Source of the DNA: Zhouia spongiae
Lineage (GTDB): Bacteria; Bacteroidota; Bacteroidia; Flavobacteriales; Flavobacteriaceae
Assembly (NCBI RefSeq): GCF_022760175.1
Contig: NZ_CP094326.1
Coordinates: 1,364,001-1,428,000, forward strand
Direction of reading: 5' to 3'
Length of the DNA stretch: 64,000 nt
Part shown: in pieces, positions 36,138 to 47,093 of the stretch
Position numbering within the stretch: the stretch's first letter is position 1
Layout of the letters: each line of letters opens with the position of its first letter
The notes under the pieces: model-generated
What the model was told of the DNA's origin: nothing
Databases searched by the model: none
The model's input: the letters and a program-made list of their open reading frames with translations, nothing else
Position numbers and translations under genes: made by a program

Positions 36138-36590
36138 TTATTCGTTATCGCTGGCGTACCATTGAGCAAAAGAAGTTTCTGTTTCCTGAAGTTTTAAAGA
36201 ATGTAGTTTAACGTTTTCAGGCAATCTTGCTTTGATCTTTTCGGCAAAATCTATTACCATGTTTTCGCTGGTCGGCTGATAGTCGACCAGAATAACACTA
36301 TGTCCGCGGTCTTGCAGTTCTTTAGCAAGTTCGATATGCGGGGTGTTTTTATTAAAAACGGTAGCATGATCAAAAACATCAACAATGTCTTCTTTTACGA
36401 TCTTTTTAAGGTCTCCGAAGTCAATTACCATACCCAGTTTTACATGGCTGGTGTCTGTTATGGGCGAGCCAATTACGGTAACGGCCAGTTTGTAACTATG
36501 TCCGTGTACATTACGGCATTTGCCGTCATAGCCGTAAAGTGCGTGACCTGTTTCAAAATCGAATTGTTTGGTGATGCGGATTTTTGACAT
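36138..36590 (-). CDS. queD: 6-carboxytetrahydropterin synthase / PTPS family
   Basis: This 150-residue protein of the QueD/6-pyruvoyltetrahydropterin synthase family has the zinc histidines in FDFETGHALYG and NVHGHSYKL, and the late glutamate in SLKLQETETS. QueD makes the pterin precursor of queuosine and 7-deazaguanine bases. The ATG at 36590 gives MSKIRITKQFDFETGH, the normal start; the longer frame to 36644 adds 18 unlikely residues. No other queuosine gene is in the window, so the precise product is inferred from the family. Confidence 0.88.
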   Translation of the reverse strand: MSKIRITKQFDFETGHALYGYDGKCRNVHGHSYKLAVTVIGSPITDTSHVKLGMVIDFGDLKKIVKEDIVDVFDHATVFNKNTPHIELAKELQDRGHSVILVDYQPTSENMVIDFAEKIKARLPENVKLHSLKLQETETSFAQWYASDNE

Positions 36591-36757
36591 ATTTATTTGA
36601 TTTACGATGCAAAGATACGGGTTTCGTTCTATGGATAGGGGCAAAGGGATAAAGGATTTAATTTAAAGATTATGAAGACCAGGAATCGTTAAAAAATGAA
36701 ATTCATATTTCCTTCTTCCATATATTTGCCTACTTTTTTTGAAATACTGAAACAAAG

Positions 36758-37402
36758 GTGAGCGAGCTGTTTGAGCAGTTGGATTTCGTTGAAGATCCGC
36801 TGTTCGAGAAGGTTATTGCCGATATACTGGATCGGCATTATAGTGTAGTGGATAATTTCTTTTCTGCGGAGGAAGTTGATCTGTTGCGCAATTCATTGTT
36901 GCAAAAATATGAAGATGACCGGTTTAAGAAATCGGCTGTCGGAAACCGGACCAACGAATTTATCGAAAAACAGATACGAGGCGATTTTATTCATTGGATC
37001 AATGAAAATGAGAAAAATGATGCCGAGCAATTATTCTTCAATAGAATAAACAGCCTGACAGATTACCTGAACAGAACTTGCTTTATGGGAATTCTTCACA
37101 AAGAGTTTCACTATGCCGTATATCCCGAAGGAACTTTTTACAGACGTCATCTGGACACATTTCAGAATGACGATCGTAGAGTACTGTCGGTGGTGTGTTA
37201 TCTGAATGACGAGAGTTGGGATTTGAAAAACGGGGGTGAATTAACACTGTACCTCGATAATGACGGTAAAGAAGAAGAAATGAACTTGTATCCGTTGCCG
37301 GGGAGGGTCGTTATTTTTGAAAGTCAGCTTATCGAACATGAGGTAAAACACGTTATTGCCTCCGAACGTTTGAGTATTACCGGCTGGCTAAAGACCAGGT
37401 AG
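36758..37402 (+). CDS. 2OG-Fe(II) oxygenase (prolyl 4-hydroxylase-like)
   Basis: This 214-residue protein has the double-stranded beta-helix of prolyl hydroxylase-like enzymes. The iron ligands are H and D in RRHLDTFQND (about residues 127-133) and H in ESQLIEHEVKHV (about residue 190), and the 2-oxoglutarate arginine is in ASERLSITGWL. It starts with a GTG at 36758. Substrate unknown; bacterial relatives hydroxylate proline in translation factors or other proteins. Its stop codon abuts the convergent gene at 37403. Confidence 0.85.
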   Translation: MSELFEQLDFVEDPLFEKVIADILDRHYSVVDNFFSAEEVDLLRNSLLQKYEDDRFKKSAVGNRTNEFIEKQIRGDFIHWINENEKNDAEQLFFNRINSLTDYLNRTCFMGILHKEFHYAVYPEGTFYRRHLDTFQNDDRRVLSVVCYLNDESWDLKNGGELTLYLDNDGKEEEMNLYPLPGRVVIFESQLIEHEVKHVIASERLSITGWLKTR

Positions 37403-38254
37403 CTAATTTTCAGAATTTAATCTGATAAAATCGAGGTAGTAGCTTCTAAGCAAGGTTTTTACCTGCTTGGTGTTTTTATTCTTGTAGAGGTATTGGTTCT
37501 TTTCGGCTACATAATAAATGAATAATCCGAACTGGCTTTCGGGAACTTCGAGAGTGTCAAGGATGTACAAGGAAAGATTGTTTTCCAAAAAACTTGCAGT
37601 CCCTCCTTTCTGGTTTACGGCAAGTTCTTTTTTTAATTGTTTCCTTCGGCCCGAGATCATATTGATAAGCGGGTCTAATTGCAATACCGGCCCTTTGTTG
37701 ATAAAATCACGGAGGTATTGCTGTGCGCTTTTCTTCTGGTATGTAGACGTGTATAACCTGCGTTCGGTAGGGGTCATGGGCTTTTTACTATTCATAAAAG
37801 GATAGGTTTCGGCAGACTGATGCACCGTAACTGCCTCAAGGGCTATAATATCATTGTTGATATCAACCTCAATCTTGTTGGCTGTAATATCACTTGACTT
37901 TACCTGGTATATGTAATCCTCAAAGCTTGCCGAAGCCAACAATAACCTGTCACCGGCTTTAGCCTTTATTTTTGTTAGCCCGTCTTTATAAGAGCCTTCG
38001 GTAAGTAAATTTATGTTGGCAATTTCAAAATTGGTGACAGCCTTCCCGTTCTTATAGACAAAAACGGTGAGAAGGGAGTCTTGTGCTTGCATTTGTATGC
38101 CTCCCAAAAAGAAGATGAGCAAAAAACCATACCTGTTAAAACCGGTTAAAAAGGGGTAGTAGTTGGTGATAGCCGTTCGTTTTTTGATTAATGTGTAGTG
38201 AAATAACAAATAAATCTGACTGGTTACAAGCAGATTAACGTTTCTGAAACACAA
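37403..38254 (-). CDS. Secreted protein of unknown function
   Basis: This frame of 283 residues includes a signal peptide-like stretch (FNRYGFLLIFFLGGIQMQAQ, ending AQ at residues 57-58); the start is uncertain, since the ATG at 38254 gives 38 extra residues before that stretch and no closer ATG exists in frame. The mature protein begins with a small beta-sandwich-like part (DSLLTVFVYKNGKAVTNFEI), as in carboxypeptidase-regulatory-like domains, followed by a helical part (KKPMTPTERRLYTSTYQKKS). I do not know its function. It is convergent with, and abuts, the oxygenase gene. Confidence 0.7.
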   Translation of the reverse strand: MCFRNVNLLVTSQIYLLFHYTLIKKRTAITNYYPFLTGFNRYGFLLIFFLGGIQMQAQDSLLTVFVYKNGKAVTNFEIANINLLTEGSYKDGLTKIKAKAGDRLLLASASFEDYIYQVKSSDITANKIEVDINNDIIALEAVTVHQSAETYPFMNSKKPMTPTERRLYTSTYQKKSAQQYLRDFINKGPVLQLDPLINMISGRRKQLKKELAVNQKGGTASFLENNLSLYILDTLEVPESQFGLFIYYVAEKNQYLYKNKNTKQVKTLLRSYYLDFIRLNSEN

Positions 38255-38487
38255 TTTGTGAAGCCGTTAACTTAAAGAAATCATAAAAGGAATTAAGGGT
38301 TTAATAATGCCGCGGATGATTGTTGATACAGATGCGGGATGTTATTTCTTGAACTTTTTTCTTTTTAGGCCCCTATGCCATATATGTCATAATTTCTTAC
38401 ATTGCAGCATTAATAAGGAAAAGAGACTGTAAGTGGTGTTTAGCTTTATATCTCTTATAATAGCATTTTACACATAAAAGATATAAA

Positions 38488-39558
38488 ATGAAGTATTTAC
38501 CGATACTAATCGCCGTAATCTTGTTTTATCCTGATTCGGCCTCAGCATGTAGTATGTATAAAATAACAAAAAACGGCAAAACAATAGTTGGAAATAATGA
38601 AGATTGGTTCAGCCCTAACACCCAAATTTGGTTTGTTCCTAAGGGTGACAATCCGTATGGGGTTATGAATGTCGGGTTTGAAAATGGTTTTCCACAAGGG
38701 GCAATCAATGAGGCAGGATTAGTCTATGATGGTTTTGCTATGCCATATCTTGAAATTAAGAATACGGATGGAAAAAAGGAAATCCCCATCACAGAATTAA
38801 TTCCTTTTATAATGCATAAATATGCGAATGTAAAAGAAATAAAAGAGTACTTATCAACAGTCAATTTAAGTTATCTATCATCCAGTATGTTGGTTTTTAT
38901 AGATAGAAGTGGCGAATATTTGATTGTTGAGGGCGATGAGCTGATTATAGGAAATGAGGCTGAAAAGTCGTTTTCTAATTTCTATCCCTCACAGAATTCG
39001 AATCCTGAGGAGGTAAATATTCCTTTCTACCAAAACGGATTGAAACATCTTAAAACTTCAGAATCTAAAGCTAATCTTGATTATTGTAGTTCTGTTATGA
39101 ATAAGTTTCAACAAACTATAACACAGTATACTACAATTTATGACTTGGAAGAACGTAAGATCCGGTTATATCATTATCAAAACTTTGATAACTATATTGA
39201 ATTAGACCTCATTGAAGAACTTAATAAAGGTGAACATCAATTAAAAATTCCTGAACTGTTTCCTAAAAACACAAAGGGATACCAATATTATATAATGTAT
39301 AATGATGCAGATGCAGTTGTAGAACACTATGAAACCCGTTGGGAAAATGAAAGTATAAATATTGATGTCGAAGCCAAAAACCTTCTGAAGAAGAGAATAA
39401 CGCAATCTATAGCCTATATTGCAACTGATTGGGCATACACAAAAAAAGATGACGAGGGAGCTATTAAAATATATAAACTGATACTAAAACTTTTTCCGGA
39501 AAATCAAGAGGCAAAGAAAACATTAGAGAATTTTATCGAAACGAAGAAAAAGCAATAA
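38488..39558 (+). CDS. Secreted linear-amide C-N hydrolase (choloylglycine hydrolase-like)
   Basis: This 356-residue protein has a signal peptide ending SASA, directly followed by C21 in CSMYK, which fits the N-terminal nucleophile of Ntn hydrolases after cleavage. The motif KTIVGNNEDWF (about 31-41) and NEAGLVYDGF fit the penicillin-acylase/bile-salt-hydrolase fold. The C-terminal about 90 residues are helical and TPR-like (WAYTKKDDEGAIKIYKLILK). Substrates could be acyl-amides such as N-acylated amino acids or homoserine lactones; this is not decided by the sequence. Confidence 0.8.
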   Translation: MKYLPILIAVILFYPDSASACSMYKITKNGKTIVGNNEDWFSPNTQIWFVPKGDNPYGVMNVGFENGFPQGAINEAGLVYDGFAMPYLEIKNTDGKKEIPITELIPFIMHKYANVKEIKEYLSTVNLSYLSSSMLVFIDRSGEYLIVEGDELIIGNEAEKSFSNFYPSQNSNPEEVNIPFYQNGLKHLKTSESKANLDYCSSVMNKFQQTITQYTTIYDLEERKIRLYHYQNFDNYIELDLIEELNKGEHQLKIPELFPKNTKGYQYYIMYNDADAVVEHYETRWENESINIDVEAKNLLKKRITQSIAYIATDWAYTKKDDEGAIKIYKLILKLFPENQEAKKTLENFIETKKKQ

Positions 39559-39993
39559 ACCAAAATATGAACGACTCCATTCCAAAAGATGTTGTTGCAA
39601 AGAATTTGGTAAAAGGGGGCTCGTATTGGAACTGTAGTTAGCAAAAGTTCAAAGACGAAAAAGGGGCTTGATTATTCGTAATATGGTGTTGGATGCGCTT
39701 TAGAGGGCTATATATTTGATTTTAAGCCTATTGGGTGGTGTTGGTAAAAACATTAGGAGATCGCCACAGGCTTTTATAAAGACTGCTATTTTTGGAGCCC
39801 CGGTTAACAAATGATACAACAACAAACAAACCGTCTTCCGAAGCCCCGACCAGGGAGCGGCTGTGGTAATCTCACCAGGCCAACAGCTGCTTTAGTAAAT
39901 TTAAACTAGAGCATAAAAAGATACTCCACGTAACAGCAGGCAATGATTTTTTTAAAAACAGGTAGTTTTTTTAAAGTTCCGAAGAATATTCTA

Positions 39994-40001
39994 TACCTTT
40001 G
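39994..40001 (+). promoter_or_regulatory. Candidate -7 element of the thiamine operon
   Basis: TACCTTTG fits TAnnTTTG and lies 8-10 bases before the start of the riboswitch, the right distance for transcription to begin at about 40006. The -33 part is not clear. Confidence 0.55.
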
Positions 40002-40007
40002 ACATCA

Positions 40008-40092
40008 GAACTTTAGGGGTGCTGACAGAGTCGGCTGAGATGATGACCCTTTGAACCTGATCCGGTTAATACTGGCGAAGGGAAAAGTTGGA
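40008..40092 (+). promoter_or_regulatory. TPP riboswitch (THI element)
   Basis: The conserved blocks are all present: AGGGGTGC (40015-40022), GGCTGAGAT (40033-40041), ACCCTTTGAACCTGATCCGG (40046-40065), TTAATACTGGCGAAGGGAA (40066-40084). Thiamine pyrophosphate binding lowers expression of the operon starting with thiS about 110 bases further on. The distance to the start codon would allow an expression platform, but no terminator hairpin with a T run was found, so control may be at translation. Confidence 0.95.
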
Positions 40093-40197
40093 ACACTTCG
40101 TATTTGCAAACATGCTTCTTTTTACAGAAGAATTGTTTTGTATGGTGTTGGTGCAGTCTATGCCCGGTCCTCCTAAAGTTTATTGTAAAAAAAATCA

Positions 40198-40404
40198 ATG
40201 ATGATGACAGTAAACGTAAACAATGAGGTGGTCCGAATTCCTGAAAAAAGCCCGCTTTCTTTTTTATTATCTCATTTAAACATGTCGGCCGATGGTATCG
40301 CTATTGCCCTTGCCAATAATGTAGTGCCAAAGTCAGAATGGGAAACCACCCAATTAGAAGAAAATCAGAACATCTTAATTATCAAGGCAACGCAGGGAGG
40401 GTAG
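40198..40404 (+). CDS. thiS: Sulfur carrier protein ThiS
   Basis: This 68-codon ubiquitin-like protein ends in the required Gly-Gly (KATQGG) that is adenylated and thiocarboxylated to supply sulfur for the thiazole ring. The start could be any of three ATGs (40198, 40201, 40204); the third gives MTVNVNNEVVR. It lies 106 bases after the riboswitch and heads the operon thiS-thiC-thiE-thiE-thiG-thiH. Confidence 0.93.
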   Translation: MMMTVNVNNEVVRIPEKSPLSFLLSHLNMSADGIAIALANNVVPKSEWETTQLEENQNILIIKATQGG

Positions 40405-40540
40405 TCTTAATGAATGTTGAACAACAACAAATTAAAAGTTTAATCCGAAATATAAATGTCAGCTTGAGCGCAGTCGAAACCTTTGGGATTTTACAAATCC
40501 ATTTGTTCTCATCTGTGTTCTGTGATAACTTAAAAAATAA

Positions 40541-42400
<1,860 letters not shown>

Positions 42401-42407
42401 AGATGCT

Positions 42408-43007
42408 ATGTTGATAGTTATTACCGCTGAAAATCTCATTGTGAATGAGTGCCGGCAGTTGAACGCTATGTTCGCTGCCGGACTACAGATTTTACATCTC
42501 AGGAAACCCGGTTATACCGAAAAACAATATACAAAGTTGTTAATGGGGATAGAAACGCACTATCACCAAAGAATAGTATTACACGATCATCATAGGCTCT
42601 GTAAAAAGGTTAAGGTAAAGGGGATTCATGTAAAGGAAGCATTCCGGAAGCAATTGGGAGATCGGCTCTATGATTACCTCCAAAATTACAAAAAAGACGG
42701 GTTTACAGTCAGCAGTTCTTTTCACGATGTTGAGACTTTAAAATCAAGAGTGCCCTTTTTTGATTATGTAATGTTAAGTCCGGTTTTTGATTCCATTTCA
42801 AAAGAAGGGTATCATGGTAAAGGGTTTATGGTAGAAGGAATTAAAGATAACATAATAGCTTTGGGAGGTGTAACCGGAGATAAATTAAAAAGCCTGTTAG
42901 AAATGGGATATAGCGGAGCAGCAGTTTTAGGTGCTGTCTGGAAAGCAAATAATCCTCAAGAGGCCTTTTCAGATATAATGAAAGCTCAGAATGTTCTGAA
43001 TCGCTGA
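42408..43007 (+). CDS. Thiamine-phosphate synthase-like protein (ThiE/TenI family)
   Basis: This 199-residue TIM-barrel protein belongs to the ThiE/TenI family: it has LQILHLRKPGYTEKQY at the front, HDHHRLCKKVKVKGIHV and the end GGVTGDKLKSLLEMGYSGAAVLGAVW. Some ThiE signature residues (such as the K/R for pyrophosphate and DG in NDRxDLAxxxxADGVHLG) are changed, so it may be a TenI-like thiazole tautomerase rather than a synthase. A complete ThiE follows at 43017. Confidence 0.85.
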   Translation: MLIVITAENLIVNECRQLNAMFAAGLQILHLRKPGYTEKQYTKLLMGIETHYHQRIVLHDHHRLCKKVKVKGIHVKEAFRKQLGDRLYDYLQNYKKDGFTVSSSFHDVETLKSRVPFFDYVMLSPVFDSISKEGYHGKGFMVEGIKDNIIALGGVTGDKLKSLLEMGYSGAAVLGAVWKANNPQEAFSDIMKAQNVLNR

Positions 43008-43016
43008 ATAAGTTCA

Positions 43017-43682
43017 ATGAAAATGAAAGAAATATCAAAATTACAATACATATCACAAGGAAACACACCGGCCGAACACTTGTTGAATATTAGAGAGGTT
43101 TGTAAAGCAGGGGTAGATTGGGTACAATTGAGGTTGAAGAATGTTTCTGACGAAATGTATGCGGAAACAGCGGTTTTGGCTAAAAAAATATGCGACCCTT
43201 ATGGTGCTAAACTGATCATTAACGACAATGTAAAGGTGGCAAAGGTTATCCGGGCCGATGGGGTTCACCTGGGAAAAACGGATATGAGCCCTCAGGATGC
43301 CAGAGAGATCTTAGGTGCTGAACTAATTATAGGAGGAACTGCCAATACCCTCAGCGATTGTATAAAGTTGTGTGGAATGGGAGTAGATTACATTGGTTTG
43401 GGCCCTTTCCGTTTTACGACAACCAAGCAAAATTTAAGTCCGGTTTTAGGTCTTGGAGGTTATCGGAAAATTGTAAGCCAATTAAACGATGGTGAAATGT
43501 CTTTCCCTGTGATAGCAATAGGTGGAATTCAGGAAGCAGATGTAAAGGATATACTATATACGGGTGTTTATGGGGTTGCAGTTTCAGGCGCGCTGACAGT
43601 TGAAAATAAGATTAGTCAAACCGTTGAAAAATTTCAATCGCAATTATGGTCAGGCCGGGCAGACAGTCGAGTCCTTATTTAA
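43017..43682 (+). CDS. thiE: Thiamine-phosphate synthase
   Basis: This 221-residue enzyme joins hydroxymethylpyrimidine pyrophosphate and thiazole phosphate to thiamine phosphate. Conserved parts are VDWVQLRLKNV, the GAKLIINDNVKVAKVIRADGVHLGKTDMSP stretch, GGTANTLSDCIKL and YIGLGPFRFTTTK with the pyrophosphate-binding residues. The length is normal. It follows the ThiE-like gene after 9 bases and precedes thiG by 15. Confidence 0.95.
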   Translation: MKMKEISKLQYISQGNTPAEHLLNIREVCKAGVDWVQLRLKNVSDEMYAETAVLAKKICDPYGAKLIINDNVKVAKVIRADGVHLGKTDMSPQDAREILGAELIIGGTANTLSDCIKLCGMGVDYIGLGPFRFTTTKQNLSPVLGLGGYRKIVSQLNDGEMSFPVIAIGGIQEADVKDILYTGVYGVAVSGALTVENKISQTVEKFQSQLWSGRADSRVLI

Positions 43683-43697
43683 ATAAAGTATTATACA

Positions 43698-44477
43698 ATG
43701 AATAACGATATATTAAAAATAGCTGATAAAGAATTTAATTCACGGTTGTTTACCGGAACTGGAAAATTCAGTTCCTCCGGGCTAATGGAGCAGGCTATTA
43801 ATGCTTCGGAGAGCGAACTGGTGACCGTTGCTTTAAAGCGGGTAGATGTTAAAGATAATCAGGATGATATCCTGATTCATTTAAAAGATGCCCGTATCAA
43901 CCTATTGCCAAATACATCTGGTGTCCGCGATGCAAAAGAGGCGGTATTTGCAGCCCAATTGGCCAGAGAAGCTCTGGAAACTAACTGGATAAAACTGGAG
44001 ATCCATCCGGATCCCAAATACTTATTGCCCGATCCGATTGAGACTTTAAAAGCGGCAGAAGAACTGGTGAAATCAGGATTTGTAGTGATGCCGTATATAC
44101 ATGCCGATCCGGTGTTGTGCAAACGCCTTGAAGAAGTAGGGACGCAATGTGTAATGCCTTTAGGAGCACCGATAGGAACGAATAAGGGATTAAAAACCTT
44201 GGATTTCCTCGAGATTATCATCGAACAGAGTAATGTGCCTGTTGTAGTTGATGCAGGAATTGGAACGCCATCGCATGCCGCCGCCGCCATGGAACTGGGG
44301 GCTGATGCTGTACTGGTAAATACGGCTATTGCGGTGTCTCAAAACCCGGTGGCAATGGGAATTGCTTTTAAAATGGCTGTAGAGGCAGGTAGAATGGCCT
44401 ACAATGCTAAATTAGCACCGGTTCAGGATAAAAAAGCAATGGCAAGCAGTCCGCTAACAAATTTTTTATATGAGTAG
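43698..44477 (+). CDS. thiG: Thiazole synthase
   Basis: This 259-residue enzyme builds the thiazole phosphate ring from deoxyxylulose phosphate, ThiS thiocarboxylate and dehydroglycine. The TIM barrel has the Schiff-base lysine in [12 protein letters not shown], and the phosphate-site motifs [14 protein letters not shown] and [30 protein letters not shown]. The length is normal. The end overlaps the start of thiH by 8 bases, so the two are translationally coupled; ThiG and ThiH form a complex. Confidence 0.97.
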   Translation: MNNDILKIADKEFNSRLFTGTGKFSSSGLMEQAINASESELVTVALKRVDVKDNQDDILIHLKDARINLLPNTSGVRDAKEAVFAAQLAREALETNWIKLEIHPDPKYLLPDPIETLKAAEELVKSGFVVMPYIHADPVLCKRLEEVGTQCVMPLGAPIGTNKGLKTLDFLEIIIEQSNVPVVVDAGIGTPSHAAAAMELGADAVLVNTAIAVSQNPVAMGIAFKMAVEAGRMAYNAKLAPVQDKKAMASSPLTNFLYE

Positions 44478-45600
44478 TTTTAAAGACGTGCTGAATCAAT
44501 ACGATTGGGATAAAACAATGCTGAGCATACTTTCTAAAACGGAAGAGGATGTAAAGCAGGCACTTCATAAGAATAAAAGAACCCTGGAAGATTTTAAAGC
44601 ACTGATATCTCCGGCAGCCAAATCCTTTTTGGAAGAAATGGCACAACTCAGTAGCCGTATTACCAAAAAGAGGTTTGGTAATACGATGCAGATGTATGCA
44701 CCGATGTATCTGAGCAATGAATGTCAGAATATCTGCACTTACTGCGGCTTTAGTTTAACCAATAAAATCCCCAGACGTACACTCACGGATGAAGAGATTT
44801 TAAAGGAAGTGGCATTCTTAAAGGCTAAGGGGTATGACCATGTTTTACTCGTTACCGGAGAAGCAAACAGGACAGTAGGGGTCGATTATTTAAACAATGC
44901 GATTCAGCTTATACGTTCTCAGTTTTCAAATATTTCTATTGAGGTGCAACCGCTCGATCAGGAAGAATACGAGCTGCTTATTCAGAATGGCCTGTATGCT
45001 GTATTGGTTTATCAGGAAACGTATCATAGAGAAGAGTACAAGAAACACCATCCCAAAGGGAAAAAATCGAATTTTGATTATCGCCTGGAAACTCCCGACA
45101 GGTTAGGGAAAGCAGGAGTGCATAAAATTGGTTTGGGAGCACTTTTTGGTTTAGAAGACTGGCGGGCAGACAGTTTTTTTACGGCGCTGCATCTTAAATA
45201 CCTTCAGAAAACCTACTGGAAAACAAAGTACTCCATATCCTTTCCTCGTTTACGCCCTTTCAGCGGAGGGTTAGAGCCAAAAGTGGAAATGACCGACCCT
45301 GATCTCGTACAGCTCATATGCGCCTACCGTTTGTTAGACGAAGATGTCGAATTGTCCATTTCTACCAGGGAACGAGAGGTGTTCAGGGATCATATAGTAC
45401 AACTTGGAATTACCTCAATGAGTGCCGAATCTAAAACCAACCCCGGTGGGTATACCATTGATAAACAATCTTTGGAACAGTTTGAGATTTCGGATGAGCG
45501 AAGTACCGAAACGATTGCAGAAATGCTTAAAAACCAATACCTAGAACCTGTCTGGAAAGATTGGGAAAATGATTGGGTCTCAATGACGGGATTTAAATAA
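44470..45600 (+). CDS. thiH: 2-iminoacetate synthase
   Basis: This 376-residue radical SAM enzyme cleaves tyrosine to dehydroglycine for thiazole synthesis. The iron-sulfur motif CQNICTYC (about residues 89-96) is C-x3-C-x2-C, and the SAM-binding GGE-type motif appears as LLVTGEANR. The C-terminal region ([13 protein letters not shown]) is typical. It is the last gene of the thiamine operon. Confidence 0.97.
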   Translation: MSSFKDVLNQYDWDKTMLSILSKTEEDVKQALHKNKRTLEDFKALISPAAKSFLEEMAQLSSRITKKRFGNTMQMYAPMYLSNECQNICTYCGFSLTNKIPRRTLTDEEILKEVAFLKAKGYDHVLLVTGEANRTVGVDYLNNAIQLIRSQFSNISIEVQPLDQEEYELLIQNGLYAVLVYQETYHREEYKKHHPKGKKSNFDYRLETPDRLGKAGVHKIGLGALFGLEDWRADSFFTALHLKYLQKTYWKTKYSISFPRLRPFSGGLEPKVEMTDPDLVQLICAYRLLDEDVELSISTREREVFRDHIVQLGITSMSAESKTNPGGYTIDKQSLEQFEISDERSTETIAEMLKNQYLEPVWKDWENDWVSMTGFK

Positions 45601-45729
45601 AGATGGGTTTTTTATAGCAAACGGTAGCTGAGTTTTAATTTTGAGTTAAAATTCTTTTACCTCTGGTATTGAATCGATAATTTTGTTTTTCGTATTTTTA
45701 AAGGGCGTTAATTGTCAAAAAGTAAAAAT

Positions 45730-46092
45730 ATGTTGAAAAAAATAATAATAGTTCTGTTTTTAGGGTTTACGGCTGGTGTTTTTGCAAAAGAAGATAAAGC
45801 AGGATTACAGGGTGTCGAAGTGGGGGATGTGTATACCATTGCCGAAGCATCTGCACATGAGTATCAATTTATAAATTTTGAGAAAAGAAATTTAATATTG
45901 AAGAGGGGAGGCACCCCTGACTATCAAAGTGTCGAAGGAAACAAGGTGAAAGTTACTGAGGTAAGTACAAATAAGAACGGAGATGTGATAGTTACCTTAG
46001 AACGTTTAGACGGTACAAAGTTCTACAATAAATATAAGAAAGTAAAAGCCAATGTATCTAAGGCGATCAGCAGTGGAGAATTGGTTCAATAG
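45730..46092 (+). CDS. Small secreted protein
   Basis: This 120-residue protein has a signal peptide (MLKKIIIVLFLGFTAGVFA). The mature part is beta-rich and basic, with repeated short strands (NLILKRGGTPDYQSVEGNKVKV, DVIVTLERLDGTKFYNKYKKV) like an SH3-type or KOW-like fold. I do not recognise it. I chose the ATG at 45730 because it opens the signal peptide; the TTG at 45712 is less likely. A terminator follows. Confidence 0.75.
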   Translation: MLKKIIIVLFLGFTAGVFAKEDKAGLQGVEVGDVYTIAEASAHEYQFINFEKRNLILKRGGTPDYQSVEGNKVKVTEVSTNKNGDVIVTLERLDGTKFYNKYKKVKANVSKAISSGELVQ

Positions 46093-46119
46093 GGAGATAG
46101 AAATAATTATTACTGAGGG

Positions 46120-46148
46120 AAACGGCATTTAGCCGTTTTTCTTTTTTT
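46120..46148 (+). terminator. Rho-independent terminator of the small secreted protein gene
   Basis: A stem AAACGGC/GCCGTTT with the loop ATTTA (46120-46138) is followed by TTCTTTTTTT. It also overlaps the 3' end of the small membrane-protein gene on the minus strand. Confidence 0.85.
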
Positions 46149-46299
46149 GGTATCTATAGATCAGGTAAGCGATGATGACCAATACTATAAAGGGAAGCAT
46201 GTTGCCTATAAAGACTCCGATCGAATAAGCGCTGTTCGGTGCATCTTGCAGCTTCTTTTCAATATCGACCTGGGCAAGTAAAAAGAGGATGTCTTGCAT
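46129..46299 (-). CDS. Small single-span membrane protein
   Basis: This 56-residue frame is shorter than most gene finders accept. It reads MQDILFLLAQVDIEKKLQDA, then a membrane helix (FIGNMLPFIVLVIIAYLIYRY), then QKKKNG. The start at 46299 is 3 bases from the end of the enoyl-CoA hydratase gene on the same strand, so it is co-transcribed. The hydrophobic helix flanked by charges and the close coupling speak for a real gene. Function unknown. Confidence 0.7.
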   Translation of the reverse strand: MQDILFLLAQVDIEKKLQDAPNSAYSIGVFIGNMLPFIVLVIIAYLIYRYQKKKNG

Positions 46300-46302
46300 T
46301 CG

Positions 46303-47070
46303 TTAATTTTTAAATTTAGCCAAAGCGTTTTTAGTAAAATGAGAGAGCACTAATTTTCCGGACGTTTCCGCGCGCTCGGTTAAAAGTTGATCCCAGTTTT
46401 CAGTCCCTTCCCAAAGAACACGTTTCATTTCTTTAAGAGCTTCCGGGTTATAGGATGTCAGCTTGCTTGATATAATGCCGATTTCCTTGTCCAGATCTTT
46501 TGTAGAATCAAAAACACGTGCATATAGCCCCTTGTTTTTAGCCCAATAGGCGCTTTTCCATTCTTCAGCGGCAAGGGTAAGTTCTCCCAAACCGGAAATA
46601 CCTATTTTACGTTCAACCGCAGGAGCAATTACAAAAGGTCCGATCCCTATGGTAAGTTCGGAAAGCCTGATCGAGGCAGCTTCTGTAGCCATGGCATAAT
46701 CACAAGCGGCTATAAGACCAACACCCCCCCCAACGGCTTTACCGTGAACTCTCCCGATAATAATTTTACCACAAGTGCGCATGGCATTAATAACATTGGC
46801 AAATCCGCTGAAAAACTTTTTGCCTTCACTCAGATTCTCGATACTTACTAATTCGTCGAAAGACGCTCCGGCACAAAATGCTTTTTCACCTTCGCTTTTT
46901 AAAACGATAATATTAACATCGTTTTTTTGCGCTAAAGAATTTAATTCGTTCGTTAATCTGTCTAACAACTCAGCAGGGAAGGAATTACCGGCAGGATGCC
47001 CGAATTCTATGGTTGCGATATTATTTTCTATAGAGGTGTACAAACTTCCGCTGCTTCTGTCTGTTGCCAT
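46303..47070 (-). CDS. Enoyl-CoA hydratase/isomerase family protein
   Basis: This 255-residue crotonase-fold protein has the oxyanion-hole motifs EKAFCAGASFDELV (about 65-78) and GRVHGKAVGGGVGLIAACDYAMA (about 107-129), with E-type catalytic residue in ASIRLSELTIGIGP. The substrate is unknown; the family covers fatty-acid breakdown, leucine degradation and others. It is followed after 3 bases by a 56-residue membrane protein. Confidence 0.9.
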   Translation of the reverse strand: MATDRSSGSLYTSIENNIATIEFGHPAGNSFPAELLDRLTNELNSLAQKNDVNIIVLKSEGEKAFCAGASFDELVSIENLSEGKKFFSGFANVINAMRTCGKIIIGRVHGKAVGGGVGLIAACDYAMATEAASIRLSELTIGIGPFVIAPAVERKIGISGLGELTLAAEEWKSAYWAKNKGLYARVFDSTKDLDKEIGIISSKLTSYNPEALKEMKRVLWEGTENWDQLLTERAETSGKLVLSHFTKNALAKFKN

Positions 47071-47093
47071 AATTGTTAATTTAGAGTGTGGTA

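Larger units (their letters stand above)
39559..40197. other. Intergenic region with the thiamine operon leader
   Basis: Apart from the TPP riboswitch and its promoter (separate entries) no gene is visible. The first 400 bases appear to be non-coding. Confidence 0.6.
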
